Below, one piece after another: positions 1 to 6,255 of a stretch of 7,440 bases of DNA. The notes beneath the pieces are model-generated. The model was not told the DNA's origin, did not search any database, and saw nothing but the letters and a program-made list of their open reading frames with translations. Position 1 is the stretch's first letter. Every line of letters starts with the position of its first letter. The translations under genes were made by a program, and so were the position numbers. Location: positions 1 through 7,440 of the forward strand of contig JAJZDF010000027.1 of the NCBI GenBank assembly GCA_021828715.1, given 5' to 3'. The DNA comes from Thermoplasmata archaeon. GTDB taxonomy: Archaea; Thermoplasmatota; Thermoplasmata; Lutacidiplasmatales; UBA184.

Positions 1-10
1 CCCGGCCGCC

Positions 11-1681
11 GTGCCGCGCCGGCTCGAGATTCCGAACGTCCTGCTGACCGACTCGGTCGAAGCCGCGGTCGACCGATGGCCGGACCGGACCGCCCTCCTC
101 TACTACGGCGCTTCGTGGACGTACCGGGAGTTCTGGTCCCTCTCGGAGCGCCTGGCCGGCCAGCTCGCGCGCGACGGGGTCGGGCCCGGTGACCGTGTCG
201 CGCTCTACCTCCCGAACGGGCCGCTCTACCCGATCGCGCTGTTCGCCGTCCTGCGGCTGGGGGCGATCGCGGTCCAGGTGAGCCCGCTCTACCTCGGGAT
301 GGACCTGGCCCACCTGCTTCGGGACGCCGAGCCGAAATCGGTGGTGACGCTCGAGATCCTCTATCCGAACCTGCGGAAGGTGCGGAGCGACTACGCCGCG
401 CCGACGGTCGTCGTCGCGCGCCTGCGCGACTTCTACCCCGTGCCGAAGCGCTGGTTCGTCAACGGCGTCCTCCGGCGCCAGCACCTCCCGACGGACTTCC
501 CGGCCGACCCTGAGGTCCGCGCGTGGGCCCGGATCGCGCGGACTCCGGCCCGCGTTCCGCCCTGGAAGGGGGATCCGGCGTCGACGGTCGCGCTCCTCCA
601 GTATACGGGGGGGACGACCGGTCGACCGAAGGGTGCGATGCTGTCGCACCGCAACCTCGTGGCGAACGTGGCCCAGCTGACCGCCTGGAACACCACCCGC
701 CGGCCGGGCGAGGAGGTGATCCTTGCCTCGATCCCGTTCTTCCACATCTACGGTCTCACCGTCGCCGGCCTCATGGGCCTCGCCGACGGGGCGACGCTGG
801 TGATCCAGACGCGGCCCGAGGTCCGCGAGATCCTCCGGCTGATCTCGCGGTACCGCCCGACCCAGTTCCCGGGCGTCCCGGCGCTCTACCAGGCGCTCCT
901 CGACCAGCCCGACCTCGCCCGATACCGGCTGCGATCGATCCGCTTCTGCCTCTCGGGCTCCGCCCCGCTCCCGCTCGCCGTTGCCCAGCGGTTCGAGGCG
1001 GTCACGGGGGCGCGGATCGTAGAGGGGTACGGCCTCAGCGAGACCTCCCCCGCCACCCACGCGAACCCGATCGACGGGGAGCGGCGCCCCGGCTCGATCG
1101 GACTTCCGTTGCCGGAGACCGACCAACGGATCGTCGACCTCGAGACGGGGACGAGGACCCTCCCCGTCGGCGAGGTAGGGGAGTTGTGTGTGAAGGGTCC
1201 GCAGGTGATGCTCGGCTACTACCGCCAGCCGGAGGAGACCGCCCAGTTCCTCCACGACGGCTGGTTCCGTACCGGCGACATCGGCCGGCTCGATGCCGAC
1301 GGCTACGCCTACCTCGTCGACCGGAAGAAGGACATGATCAGCGTCGGCGGGATGAAGGTCTACCCTCGGGAGGTCGAGGAGGTGCTGTTCACCCACCCCG
1401 GGGTCGCGGATGTCGCGGTCGTCGGCGTTCCGGACCGGCGCGAGGGCGAGGTGGTCCGTGCGTTCGTCGTCCGGAAGCCGGGAAGCTCGGTCACCTCCGA
1501 GGAGCTCATCGCCTTCGTGCGGGAGCGGATCGCGCACTTCAAAGCGCCCCGGATCGTCGAGTTCCGGGACGCCCTGCCGCGCAGCGGGGTCCAGAAGGTC
1601 CTGCGACGCGTCCTCCGCGACGAGGCGGCCCGCGCCTCCGACTCCCCGGCGGCGGTTCCGCCTACAGCCCCCGGGCGATGA
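11..1681 (+). CDS. AMP-forming long-chain acyl-CoA ligase (FadD-like)
   Basis: Member of the adenylate-forming (ANL) superfamily. It activates a carboxylic acid with ATP to an acyl-adenylate and transfers it to CoA, feeding beta-oxidation. Visible motifs: the nucleotide-binding loop YTGGTTGRPKG at residues 198-208, EGYGLSETSP at 338-347, GWFRTGDIG at 417-425, the hinge region DRKKDMISVGG at about 437-447, and the C-terminal catalytic lysine in PRSGVQKVLRR (K529). That last motif is usually xTGK; here the residue before the lysine is Gln. Length (556 residues) is normal for medium/long-chain ligases. The GTG at 11 gives a typical N-terminus, but the frame is open to the left edge and no ribosome-binding site can be seen in the ten bases available, so the true start may lie upstream. 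Its 3' end overlaps the convergent acyl-CoA dehydrogenase gene by 20 bp. The exact acyl substrate cannot be read from sequence. Family call is firm, chain length is not. Confidence 0.93.
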   Translation: MPRRLEIPNVLLTDSVEAAVDRWPDRTALLYYGASWTYREFWSLSERLAGQLARDGVGPGDRVALYLPNGPLYPIALFAVLRLGAIAVQVSPLYLGMDLAHLLRDAEPKSVVTLEILYPNLRKVRSDYAAPTVVVARLRDFYPVPKRWFVNGVLRRQHLPTDFPADPEVRAWARIARTPARVPPWKGDPASTVALLQYTGGTTGRPKGAMLSHRNLVANVAQLTAWNTTRRPGEEVILASIPFFHIYGLTVAGLMGLADGATLVIQTRPEVREILRLISRYRPTQFPGVPALYQALLDQPDLARYRLRSIRFCLSGSAPLPLAVAQRFEAVTGARIVEGYGLSETSPATHANPIDGERRPGSIGLPLPETDQRIVDLETGTRTLPVGEVGELCVKGPQVMLGYYRQPEETAQFLHDGWFRTGDIGRLDADGYAYLVDRKKDMISVGGMKVYPREVEEVLFTHPGVADVAVVGVPDRREGEVVRAFVVRKPGSSVTSEELIAFVRERIAHFKAPRIVEFRDALPRSGVQKVLRRVLRDEAARASDSPAAVPPTAPGR

Positions 1682-2861
1682 GGTCGCGGGAGATGACGAG
1701 CCGTTGGATCTCGTTCGTCCCCTCGAAGATCTCGCTGATCCGGGCGTCCCGGTAGGCGCGCTCGATCGGGGTCCCGCGGATGTAGCCGCTTCCCCCGTGG
1801 ATCTGGAGCGCCTCGTCGATGACCTCGCTCGCCCACTCCGAGGCGAGGCACTTCACCCCCGCCGCCTCGCGGGTCTTCTCGGCCCGCTCGAGTCGCGACC
1901 ACGCCTTGGGGTCGGTGCCCATCCGGTCCTGGCGGGCGGCGGCGAGGTAGACGAGCGGGCGGAGCGCCTGCGCCCGCATCGCCATGTCGGCCAACTTGAA
2001 CTGGATCGCCTGGTACTCGCTGATCGGCAGCCCGAACTGCGTCCGGTTCTTTGCGTAGTCGAGCGCGGCGGAGGTCGCCATTTCGATCGCGCCGAGCGAC
2101 GCCGCCCCGAGGGAGACGCGGCCGACGTCCAGCGCCGTCATCGCCACGTGGAACCCCTTGCCTACCTCGCCGAGCACGTGCTCCGGTCCGACCTCGAGGT
2201 GGTCGAGGATCAGCTCGGCCGTCGACGACCCATGGAGCCCCATCTTCTTTTCGCAGCGGCCGACCCGGAAGCCGGGTCGGTCCGTGTCGACCAGGAAGGC
2301 GGTGACTCCGCCGTTCGCCCCGCGGCGCGCGTCGGTCGCGGCCATGACGATCACCGTGGCCGCCTCCCGACCGTTCGACACGTAGCTCTTCGTTCCGGTG
2401 AGCCGCCAGCCGCTCCCGTGCGGTTCGGCGACCGTGTGGACGGCGCCGGAGTCGCTGCCGGAGCCGGGCTCGGTCAGGCTGAAGGCGAGCAGCTTCTCGC
2501 CCTTCGCCGCCGGCACCAGCCAGCGTCGCTTCTGCTCCTCGGTCCCGTAGTAGAGGATCGGCGTGGTTCCGAGCGAGGTGTGGGCGCCGACGATCACTCC
2601 GTGGGAGGCGTCGACGCGGCCGAGCTCCTCGAGGAAGAGGCAGTAGCCGACCTTGCCGAGGCCGAGGCCGCCGTACTCCTCCGGGATCGGCACGCCGAAG
2701 TACCCTTCCTGCTGCATCCGACGCACGGACGCTTCGGGGAACTCCTCCCGCTCGTCCATCCCGGCGACGATCGGCGCGACCTCCTTCGCGAGGAATGCCC
2801 GGGCCGCGTCCCGGAACGCCTCCTGGTCCGGCGTCAGGGAAAGCTCGATCGGCACGGTCAC
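1662..2861 (-). CDS. Acyl-CoA dehydrogenase (FAD-dependent)
   Basis: Oxidises acyl-CoA to trans-2-enoyl-CoA using FAD, passing electrons to an electron-transfer flavoprotein; cytoplasmic. The 399-residue product has the full three-domain architecture: N-terminal helical domain (about 1-120), beta domain with the FAD/substrate motif FSLTEPGSGSD at 127-137, and C-terminal helical domain with NRTQFG at 272-277 and IHGGSGYIRGTPIERAYRD at about 354-372. The motif IFEGTNEIQR (378-387) places the catalytic base at E380, the position used by short- and medium-chain dehydrogenases. The GTG at 2861 was chosen because it overlaps the TGA of the upstream hydratase as GTGA and is followed by a normal start (VPIELSLTPDQ). 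The frame stays open far upstream but is shadow there. A second GTG two codons later is possible. The stop lies inside the 3' end of the convergent ligase. Substrate chain length is not determinable; branched or short acyl-CoA is possible. Confidence 0.95.
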   Translation of the reverse strand: MTVPIELSLTPDQEAFRDAARAFLAKEVAPIVAGMDEREEFPEASVRRMQQEGYFGVPIPEEYGGLGLGKVGYCLFLEELGRVDASHGVIVGAHTSLGTTPILYYGTEEQKRRWLVPAAKGEKLLAFSLTEPGSGSDSGAVHTVAEPHGSGWRLTGTKSYVSNGREAATVIVMAATDARRGANGGVTAFLVDTDRPGFRVGRCEKKMGLHGSSTAELILDHLEVGPEHVLGEVGKGFHVAMTALDVGRVSLGAASLGAIEMATSAALDYAKNRTQFGLPISEYQAIQFKLADMAMRAQALRPLVYLAAARQDRMGTDPKAWSRLERAEKTREAAGVKCLASEWASEVIDEALQIHGGSGYIRGTPIERAYRDARISEIFEGTNEIQRLVISRDLIARGL

Positions 2862-3643
2862 TGCCCCCGGAACTTCGGCGGCCGCCGCTCCGCGAACGCG
2901 AGGATCCCTTCGGCGAGGTCCTCGGAGGGAAGGACCTCCGTCGCGAACAGCTCGGCCTCGAGGGAAATCCCCTCGGCGAGCGGCCGGGCGGTCCCCTCGA
3001 CGATCGCCCGCTTTGCGGCCCGGACGGCCTTCGGCGCCTTCTGGGCGATCGTGTGGGCGAGGTCCCGGGCGGCCCGAAGTTCCTGGCCGGCGGGGACGGT
3101 CTTGTTGACGAGACCGATCCGCAGCGCCTCGGCGGCGGAGATCATCGTGCCCGTGAAGATCAGCTCCTTCGCCTTCGCGGTCCCGACCAGGCGCGGCAGC
3201 CGCTGCGTTCCGCCGTACGCCGGCATGAGCCCGTAGTTCACTTCGGGGGCGCCGAGCTTCGCGGAGTCGCCGGCGATGCGGAGGTCGGCCGAGAGCGCGA
3301 GCTCGAGGCCCCCCCCGAGGGCCAGCCCGTTGATCGCCGCGATCACGGGGGGCCTCAGCGCCGCGAGGCGCGCGAAGAGAGCGTGCCCGCTCTGGACGAC
3401 GTCCGGCGCGGTCGCCAAGTCGATCGTGGCCATCTCCTTGAGATCGGCTCCGGCGCTGAAGTACTGGCCGTCTCCCGTCAGGATCACGGCGCGGACGCTC
3501 GGGTCCTGCTCGATCGCTCCGACCGCGGCCCCGAGTTCCGACATCAGGCGGGTGCCGAGCGCGTTCACCGGCGGGTTGCGCAGCACCAGCAGTTCGACCC
3601 CGTCCTCCTCTCGCTTCCGTCCGATCGGGCCTTCCTCCGCCAC
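2858..3643 (-). CDS. Enoyl-CoA hydratase/isomerase (crotonase family)
   Basis: Crotonase-fold enzyme that hydrates trans-2-enoyl-CoA to 3-hydroxyacyl-CoA, the step after the dehydrogenase encoded just downstream. The 261-residue length is standard. The oxyanion-hole segment FSAGADLKEM is at 62-71 and ALGGGLELAL at 108-117. Both catalytic glutamates of true hydratases appear present: E114 in GGGLEL and E134 in GAPEVNYGL, followed by PAYGGTQRLPRLVG. The C-terminus (EGILAFAERRPPKF, 245-258) is typical. The presence of both Glu argues for hydratase over an isomerase or hydrolase. The start is the GTG at 3643, preceded by a good GGAGG at 8-nt spacing; an ATG at 3651 is out of frame. The stop overlaps the dehydrogenase start by four bases, so the two are very likely co-translated. 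Confidence 0.95.
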   Translation of the reverse strand: MAEEGPIGRKREEDGVELLVLRNPPVNALGTRLMSELGAAVGAIEQDPSVRAVILTGDGQYFSAGADLKEMATIDLATAPDVVQSGHALFARLAALRPPVIAAINGLALGGGLELALSADLRIAGDSAKLGAPEVNYGLMPAYGGTQRLPRLVGTAKAKELIFTGTMISAAEALRIGLVNKTVPAGQELRAARDLAHTIAQKAPKAVRAAKRAIVEGTARPLAEGISLEAELFATEVLPSEDLAEGILAFAERRPPKFRGQ

Positions 3644-3651
3644 GGTCCCAT

Positions 3652-3656
3652 CCTCC
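3652..3656 (-). promoter_or_regulatory. Shine-Dalgarno site of the enoyl-CoA hydratase
   Basis: The minus strand reads GGGAGGAT here, with GGAGG ending 8 nt before the GTG at 3643. This spacing decides for the GTG start over the out-of-frame ATG at 3651. It is the clearest ribosome-binding site in the window and suggests a short leader for this operon, in contrast to the apparently leaderless speB. Confidence 0.6.
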
Positions 3657-3676
3657 CTCGAGTGAAGGGGTCGGCC

Positions 3677-3689
3677 GCCTCTTAACCCG
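3677..3689 (-). promoter_or_regulatory. Possible TATA-like element for the hydratase-dehydrogenase operon
   Basis: The minus strand reads GGGTTAAGAGG here, the only AT-rich patch upstream of the operon. An archaeal start site about 25 nt downstream would fall near 3658, just before the GGAGG site, giving a leader of about 15 nt. The match to a TATA box is weak (only TTAA), so this rests mainly on position. Confidence 0.25.
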
Positions 3690-3787
3690 CACCCATGTCG
3701 CCCCCGGCCCCCGGGTCCGGTGCGGGGGGGCCGGAGGGCGGGTCCCGGGGTGCGGGTCGGACGTCGGGGGCCGGCCGGCGTCCGCCT

Positions 3788-3813
3788 CTCCCCCGGAGAA
3801 TCGGGCCGGGGAG
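3788..3813. repeat. Inverted repeat (hairpin) in the divergent spacer
   Basis: CTCCCCCGG at 3788-3796 can pair with CCGGGGAG at 3806-3813 around a nine-base loop, with one bulged C. The stem is strong, but such pairings arise easily in sequence this GC-rich. No T-run follows on either strand, so a terminator role is not supported. Confidence 0.35.
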
Positions 3814-3879
3814 CCTCTTGCCGGAGCCGACCTGCAGCCGGAGGGGCCCGTGCGGAGGCGGGTAGGGGGTACCGTACGG

Positions 3880-3893
3880 CCCCCGGCCGGGGG
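3880..3893. repeat. Perfect 14-bp palindrome
   Basis: CCCCCGGCCGGGGG is its own reverse complement. It directly follows a second palindrome, CCGTACGG (3872-3879). The pair lies about 55 bp upstream of the speB TATA-like element and about 240 bp upstream of the hydratase start, a position that could suit a regulator-binding site for either operon. This is positional inference; composition alone favours such palindromes here. Confidence 0.4.
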
Positions 3894-3942
3894 GTTGCGC
3901 GCGAGCTCCGCCCCGGAGGGCCGGTCGCGCCGGGATGACGGG

Positions 3943-3953
3943 CTGATATAGGC
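3943..3953 (+). promoter_or_regulatory. Archaeal TATA-box promoter of speB (leaderless)
   Basis: The sequence CTGATATAGG is an isolated AT-rich patch in very GC-rich DNA. Its centre is about 24 nt upstream of the speB GTG at 3972, the distance at which archaeal transcription starts relative to the TATA box. Transcription would then begin at or within a base or two of the start codon. The absence of any Shine-Dalgarno sequence before the GTG agrees with a leaderless message. Confidence 0.5.
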
Positions 3954-3971
3954 GGGGCGCGTCGTGCGGAC

Positions 3972-4847
3972 GTGCCGCATCCGACGACGTTTGCCGACGC
4001 TTCCGCATCCCTCCAGCAGGCGGAGTATGTCCTCTTGGGGGTCCCGTTCGACCGGACGACCTCGTTCCGGCCGGGCGCCCGGTTCGGGCCGGACTCGATC
4101 CGTCAACACTCCTGGAACTTCGAGTCGTACGACCTTGAGACCGGCCTTTCGCTCGGGGACCTCGCGATCCACGACCTCGGGAACACCGACGAATTCGGGA
4201 CGGCGAGCGAGATGGCCGACTCCGTTCGGGAGGAGATCCGCCCGCTCTACGCGGCCGGCAAGGTGCCGATTGTGCTCGGCGGAGACCACGCCTGCTCCCC
4301 GCCCGCCGTGGAGGCCTATCCCGACGACGCACCGAGCCTCGGTGTCCTCTACCTGGACGCCCACATGGACTTCCGGTCGAACTACCTCGGGGATCGCCGG
4401 AGCCACGCCTGCTCCGCCCGGCGGATCCTGGAAAAGGTGGGGGCCCGCAACATCGTGGTGCTCGGCGTGCGATCGGTCTCCGCCGGGGAGATGGAGGATC
4501 TCCGCTCCCTGGGGATGTCGTACATCACCGCGCACGAGGTCGCGCAGGAGGGGATCGAATCGGCGGCCCAGCGGGCGCTGAACATGCTCAAGACCGAACG
4601 GATCTACATCTCGCTCGACATCGACGCCATCGATCCAGCGTATGCGGGCGCCACCGGGACCCCCGAGCCGTTCGGTCTCACTCCCCGCGACGTGAAGCAC
4701 GTCTTCGACACGGCGGCGCCGCGGCTGGCCGGTCTCGACATCATGGAAGTGAGCCCCCACTACGATACCGGCAACACGAGCGCGCTCGCGGCCCGCCTGG
4801 CCCGCGAGGCAATCGTTCGCCGCGCCGCCGCCGTAGGGCGACAGTGA
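3972..4847 (+). CDS. speB: Agmatinase / ureohydrolase family protein
   Basis: Manganese-dependent ureohydrolase, expected to release urea from agmatine to give putrescine; some archaea instead use N1-aminopropylagmatine to give spermidine. The 291-residue protein carries the complete binuclear metal set: H106 in LGGDHA (102-107), D129, H131 and D133 in DAHMD (129-133), and D216 and D218 in SLDIDAIDP (214-222). SHACSARR at 144-151 and MEVSPHYD at 258-265 are family-typical active-site segments, and the N-terminal GVPFDRTTSFRPGARFGP (23-40) is also characteristic. These features point to agmatinase-type over arginase or guanidinobutyrase, but the substrate is inferred. The GTG start gives a normal N-terminus; an in-frame upstream start is not evident. 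A TATA-like element 24 nt upstream suggests a leaderless transcript. The stop overlaps the Bud32 start as GTGA, so the two genes are probably co-translated. Confidence 0.92.
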   Translation: MPHPTTFADASASLQQAEYVLLGVPFDRTTSFRPGARFGPDSIRQHSWNFESYDLETGLSLGDLAIHDLGNTDEFGTASEMADSVREEIRPLYAAGKVPIVLGGDHACSPPAVEAYPDDAPSLGVLYLDAHMDFRSNYLGDRRSHACSARRILEKVGARNIVVLGVRSVSAGEMEDLRSLGMSYITAHEVAQEGIESAAQRALNMLKTERIYISLDIDAIDPAYAGATGTPEPFGLTPRDVKHVFDTAAPRLAGLDIMEVSPHYDTGNTSALAARLAREAIVRRAAAVGRQ

Positions 4848-5512
4848 CCGCCGACGCCGGGGTCCCGGAAGCCCCCGAAGGATCCGCGGCCCATCGCGGC
4901 GCCGAGGCGAAGCTGCGCCGGGTCGACTGGTGGGGATTTCCTGCGCTCGTGAAGGAACGCGACTCGAAGTCGTACCGGCCCAAGGCGCTCGACGAGCGCC
5001 TCCGCCGCGAGCGCACGCGGACCGAGACCCGCCTCCTGGTCGACGCGCGCCGGCTCGGGGTGCGGACGCCGATCCTCTACGACATCGACCTCGTCCATCA
5101 CCGCCTGACGCTCGAGGAGATCCCCGGCCCGACGCTGAAGGAGCTCCTCGAGGACCCGGCGCTCGCGCCGGCCGACCTCGACACCGCGATGCACGCCTTC
5201 GGGAAGGCGCTGGGCCGGCTCCACGCGGGCGGGCTTTCGCACGGCGATCTCACGAGCTCGAACGTCCTCTTCCCGGATGGGGCGTGCGGCGCGCCGGCGT
5301 TTCTGGATCTTTCGATGGGCTCCCGCAGTCCCGGGGTCGAGGAGCTCGGGATCGACCTCCACCTCGTCGAGGAGGACCTCAAGGCCCTCCACCCGAAGGC
5401 GGATGGGCTGTTCCGTCGGTTCCTGGACGGTTACGATGAGGGGAACCCCGTGGGAGCTAAGGACGTGCGGCAGCGCGCCCGCGAGATCCGGGGCCGCATC
5501 CGCTACGCCTGA
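4844..5512 (+). CDS. bud32: Bud32/PRPK-type atypical kinase of the KEOPS complex
   Basis: Small RIO-like kinase/ATPase that works with Kae1, Cgi121 and Pcc1 in making the universal tRNA modification t6A at A37. The 222-residue protein begins with a short extension, then the Bud32 hallmark GAEAKL (19-24), the lysine-bearing strand ALVKERDSKSYRPKALD (34-50; K37 ATP-contacting), and RRERTRTETRLL (54-65) with the helix-C Glu E61. The catalytic loop is HGDLTSSN (133-140; D135, N140). The metal-binding motif reads FLDLSMG (153-159), so the usual DFG is DLS: D155 is kept, Phe and Gly are changed. The following EELGIDLHLVEEDLKALHP (166-184) matches the family's E/D-AVDL-STHP region. The GTG at 4844 is the only available start and overlaps the speB stop by four bases. 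Kae1 is not adjacent, whereas many archaea fuse it to Bud32. Family assignment is strong; catalytic competence is not proven. Confidence 0.92.
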   Translation: MTADAGVPEAPEGSAAHRGAEAKLRRVDWWGFPALVKERDSKSYRPKALDERLRRERTRTETRLLVDARRLGVRTPILYDIDLVHHRLTLEEIPGPTLKELLEDPALAPADLDTAMHAFGKALGRLHAGGLSHGDLTSSNVLFPDGACGAPAFLDLSMGSRSPGVEELGIDLHLVEEDLKALHPKADGLFRRFLDGYDEGNPVGAKDVRQRAREIRGRIRYA

Positions 5513-5520
5513 GGTCCTTC

Positions 5521-5547
5521 GGCCCCCCTCCGCGAAACGTGGGGGCC
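5521..5547. terminator. Candidate hairpin after bud32
   Basis: GGCCCCC at 5521-5527 pairs perfectly with GGGGGCC at 5541-5547 over a 13-base loop that can itself form a short CG/CG mini-stem. It begins 8 nt after the bud32 stop, in a convergent spacer where transcripts from both sides should end. No T-run follows, so classical archaeal or bacterial intrinsic termination is not shown. It may instead protect the 3' end of the message. Confidence 0.3.
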
Positions 5548-5643
5548 AGCGTTGGGGCCCGCGAGAGAGTCCCCGCGCATCCCATGGACCCCGGGGGCGG
5601 TCGCACCTTGGGCCGCCAGAAGCAGGCCCGGAGCCATTGGTCG

Positions 5644-5668
5644 TAGCCGAACTGAACCCTCACGGCTA
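5644..5668. repeat. Inverted repeat after the exported-protein gene
   Basis: TAGCCG at 5644-5649 pairs with CGGCTA at 5663-5668 across a 13-base loop. It lies about 10 nt beyond the stop of the minus-strand gene ending at 5678, on the 3' side, so it is placed like a terminator or stabilising hairpin. The stem is only six pairs and lacks a T-tract. The rest of the 5513-5677 spacer shows no gene. Confidence 0.2.
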
Positions 5669-5677
5669 GCCTTCCGC

Positions 5678-6229
5678 TCAACCGAGGGGACTCCCGATCG
5701 CTCCCCCGTACGGCCCCGAGTGTTCGACGTAGAAGTACGACCCGGTGAGAGTGGAGTTGGACACCAGTCCGGTGTCAAGGACAACTGCAATGGGACTCGT
5801 GGTCGATAGAGCGCCCTGTGGTACCAAGGTCCAGGCTCCGAGCGTGAAGTTCCACACACCGGTGACGTGGGAGGAGTCCAGGAGAGAGACTGAAGCGCCG
5901 ACTCCAAGTGGGACGGAGCTCGAAACGGGGTACGACACCGGAAAGTCGCTCGACACGGCGAAGAAGAGACTCGAAGCCGCAAGCGTTGAGATGGACGAGT
6001 CGAACATAGTGATGAAACAGATCTCCGCGAGGGTCGAGCGACATCCAATCGAGCCGGGGGAGGTTCTTTGGGTCGTCGCCGGCCCGAACGTGGAGGGGGC
6101 GCTTCCGGCGGTCTCCCACGGAGAGTAAGCGAGCAGCAGAATGGCTGCCGCAAGCGCTAGGACCAACCCGGTCGCCAAACCCACCCGGAATGCCGTGGGG
6201 ACGGGCCCATGCCCTGAACGTGCTTGCAT
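5678..6229 (-). CDS. Hypothetical exported/membrane-anchored protein
   Basis: I do not recognise a family. The 183-residue product has a short basic N-terminus (R4, R15) and a single hydrophobic helix at about 17-35 (rich in Leu/Ala), followed by a Ser/Thr/Gly/Val-rich, largely beta-type domain of about 145 residues. That layout suggests an uncleaved anchor or signal peptide with the domain outside the cell. Two cysteines (C63, C71) could form a disulfide, and NFT (127-129) and NST (158-160) are N-glycosylation sequons. The ATG at 6229 is preferred; an in-frame TTG at 6247 would add six residues. The gene is about 57-58% GC in sampled lines against about 75% in sampled bud32, unlike its neighbours. 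It is separated by about 200 bp from the gene upstream on the same strand and converges with bud32. The antisense frame at 5745-6128 has no such membrane helix. Function unknown. Confidence 0.65.
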   Translation of the reverse strand: MQARSGHGPVPTAFRVGLATGLVLALAAAILLLAYSPWETAGSAPSTFGPATTQRTSPGSIGCRSTLAEICFITMFDSSISTLAASSLFFAVSSDFPVSYPVSSSVPLGVGASVSLLDSSHVTGVWNFTLGAWTLVPQGALSTTSPIAVVLDTGLVSNSTLTGSYFYVEHSGPYGGAIGSPLG

Positions 6230-6255
6230 CTCGAGATCTGGAAACAACTGTTCCC

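Larger units (their letters stand above)
3644..3971. other. GC-rich divergent intergenic spacer
   Basis: This 328-bp spacer separates the minus-strand beta-oxidation pair from the plus-strand speB-bud32 pair. The two ends hold the candidate promoters. The middle (about 3700-3930) is extremely G+C-rich and full of C- and G-runs, with a hairpin at 3788-3813 (CTCCCCCGG pairing with CCGGGGAG, one bulge), the palindrome CCGTACGG at 3872-3879 and a 14-bp palindrome at 3880-3893. Frames crossing it are proline/arginine/glycine-rich with no recognisable domain, so I see no gene. No tRNA, SRP RNA or RNase P RNA signature was recognised. Confidence 0.6.

Noticed and set aside
1410..3236. 608-codon plus-strand frame
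   Set aside because: It lies antisense to the dehydrogenase and hydratase, both of which have full catalytic motifs. The product is Arg/Leu/Asp-rich low-complexity sequence with no motif.
3690..3940. Possible SRP RNA, RNase P RNA or other structured RNA in the divergent spacer
   Set aside because: I looked for SRP helix-8 and RNase P conserved segments on both strands and found none. Only generic GC hairpins are present.
3682..4332. 216-codon minus-strand frame in the divergent spacer and antisense to speB
   Set aside because: Pro/Arg/Gly-rich composition and overlap with a firmly assigned gene; no start signal.
2862..4760. Upstream extension of the dehydrogenase reading frame to about 1032 codons on the minus strand
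   Set aside because: The recognisable dehydrogenase begins at 2861. The extension runs through the hydratase gene in another frame, across the spacer and antisense to speB, and is Arg/Pro/Gly-rich without domains: a high-GC shadow.
5569..5693. Inverted repeat GAGTCCCC ... GGGGACTC across the convergent spacer
   Set aside because: Eight bases separated by more than 100 bp in GC-rich DNA is expected by chance and does not fit a mobile-element end.
5640..5700. Possible tRNA fragment (minus strand GGTTCAGTTCGG resembling a T-loop)
   Set aside because: No acceptor stem, anticodon arm or D-arm can be built around it.
5745..6128. 127-codon plus-strand frame antisense to the exported protein
   Set aside because: The minus-strand frame shows a coherent signal/anchor helix and sequons plus promoter patches at the right place. 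The plus frame has no domain or ribosome-binding site. I keep some doubt, since neither has a recognised family.
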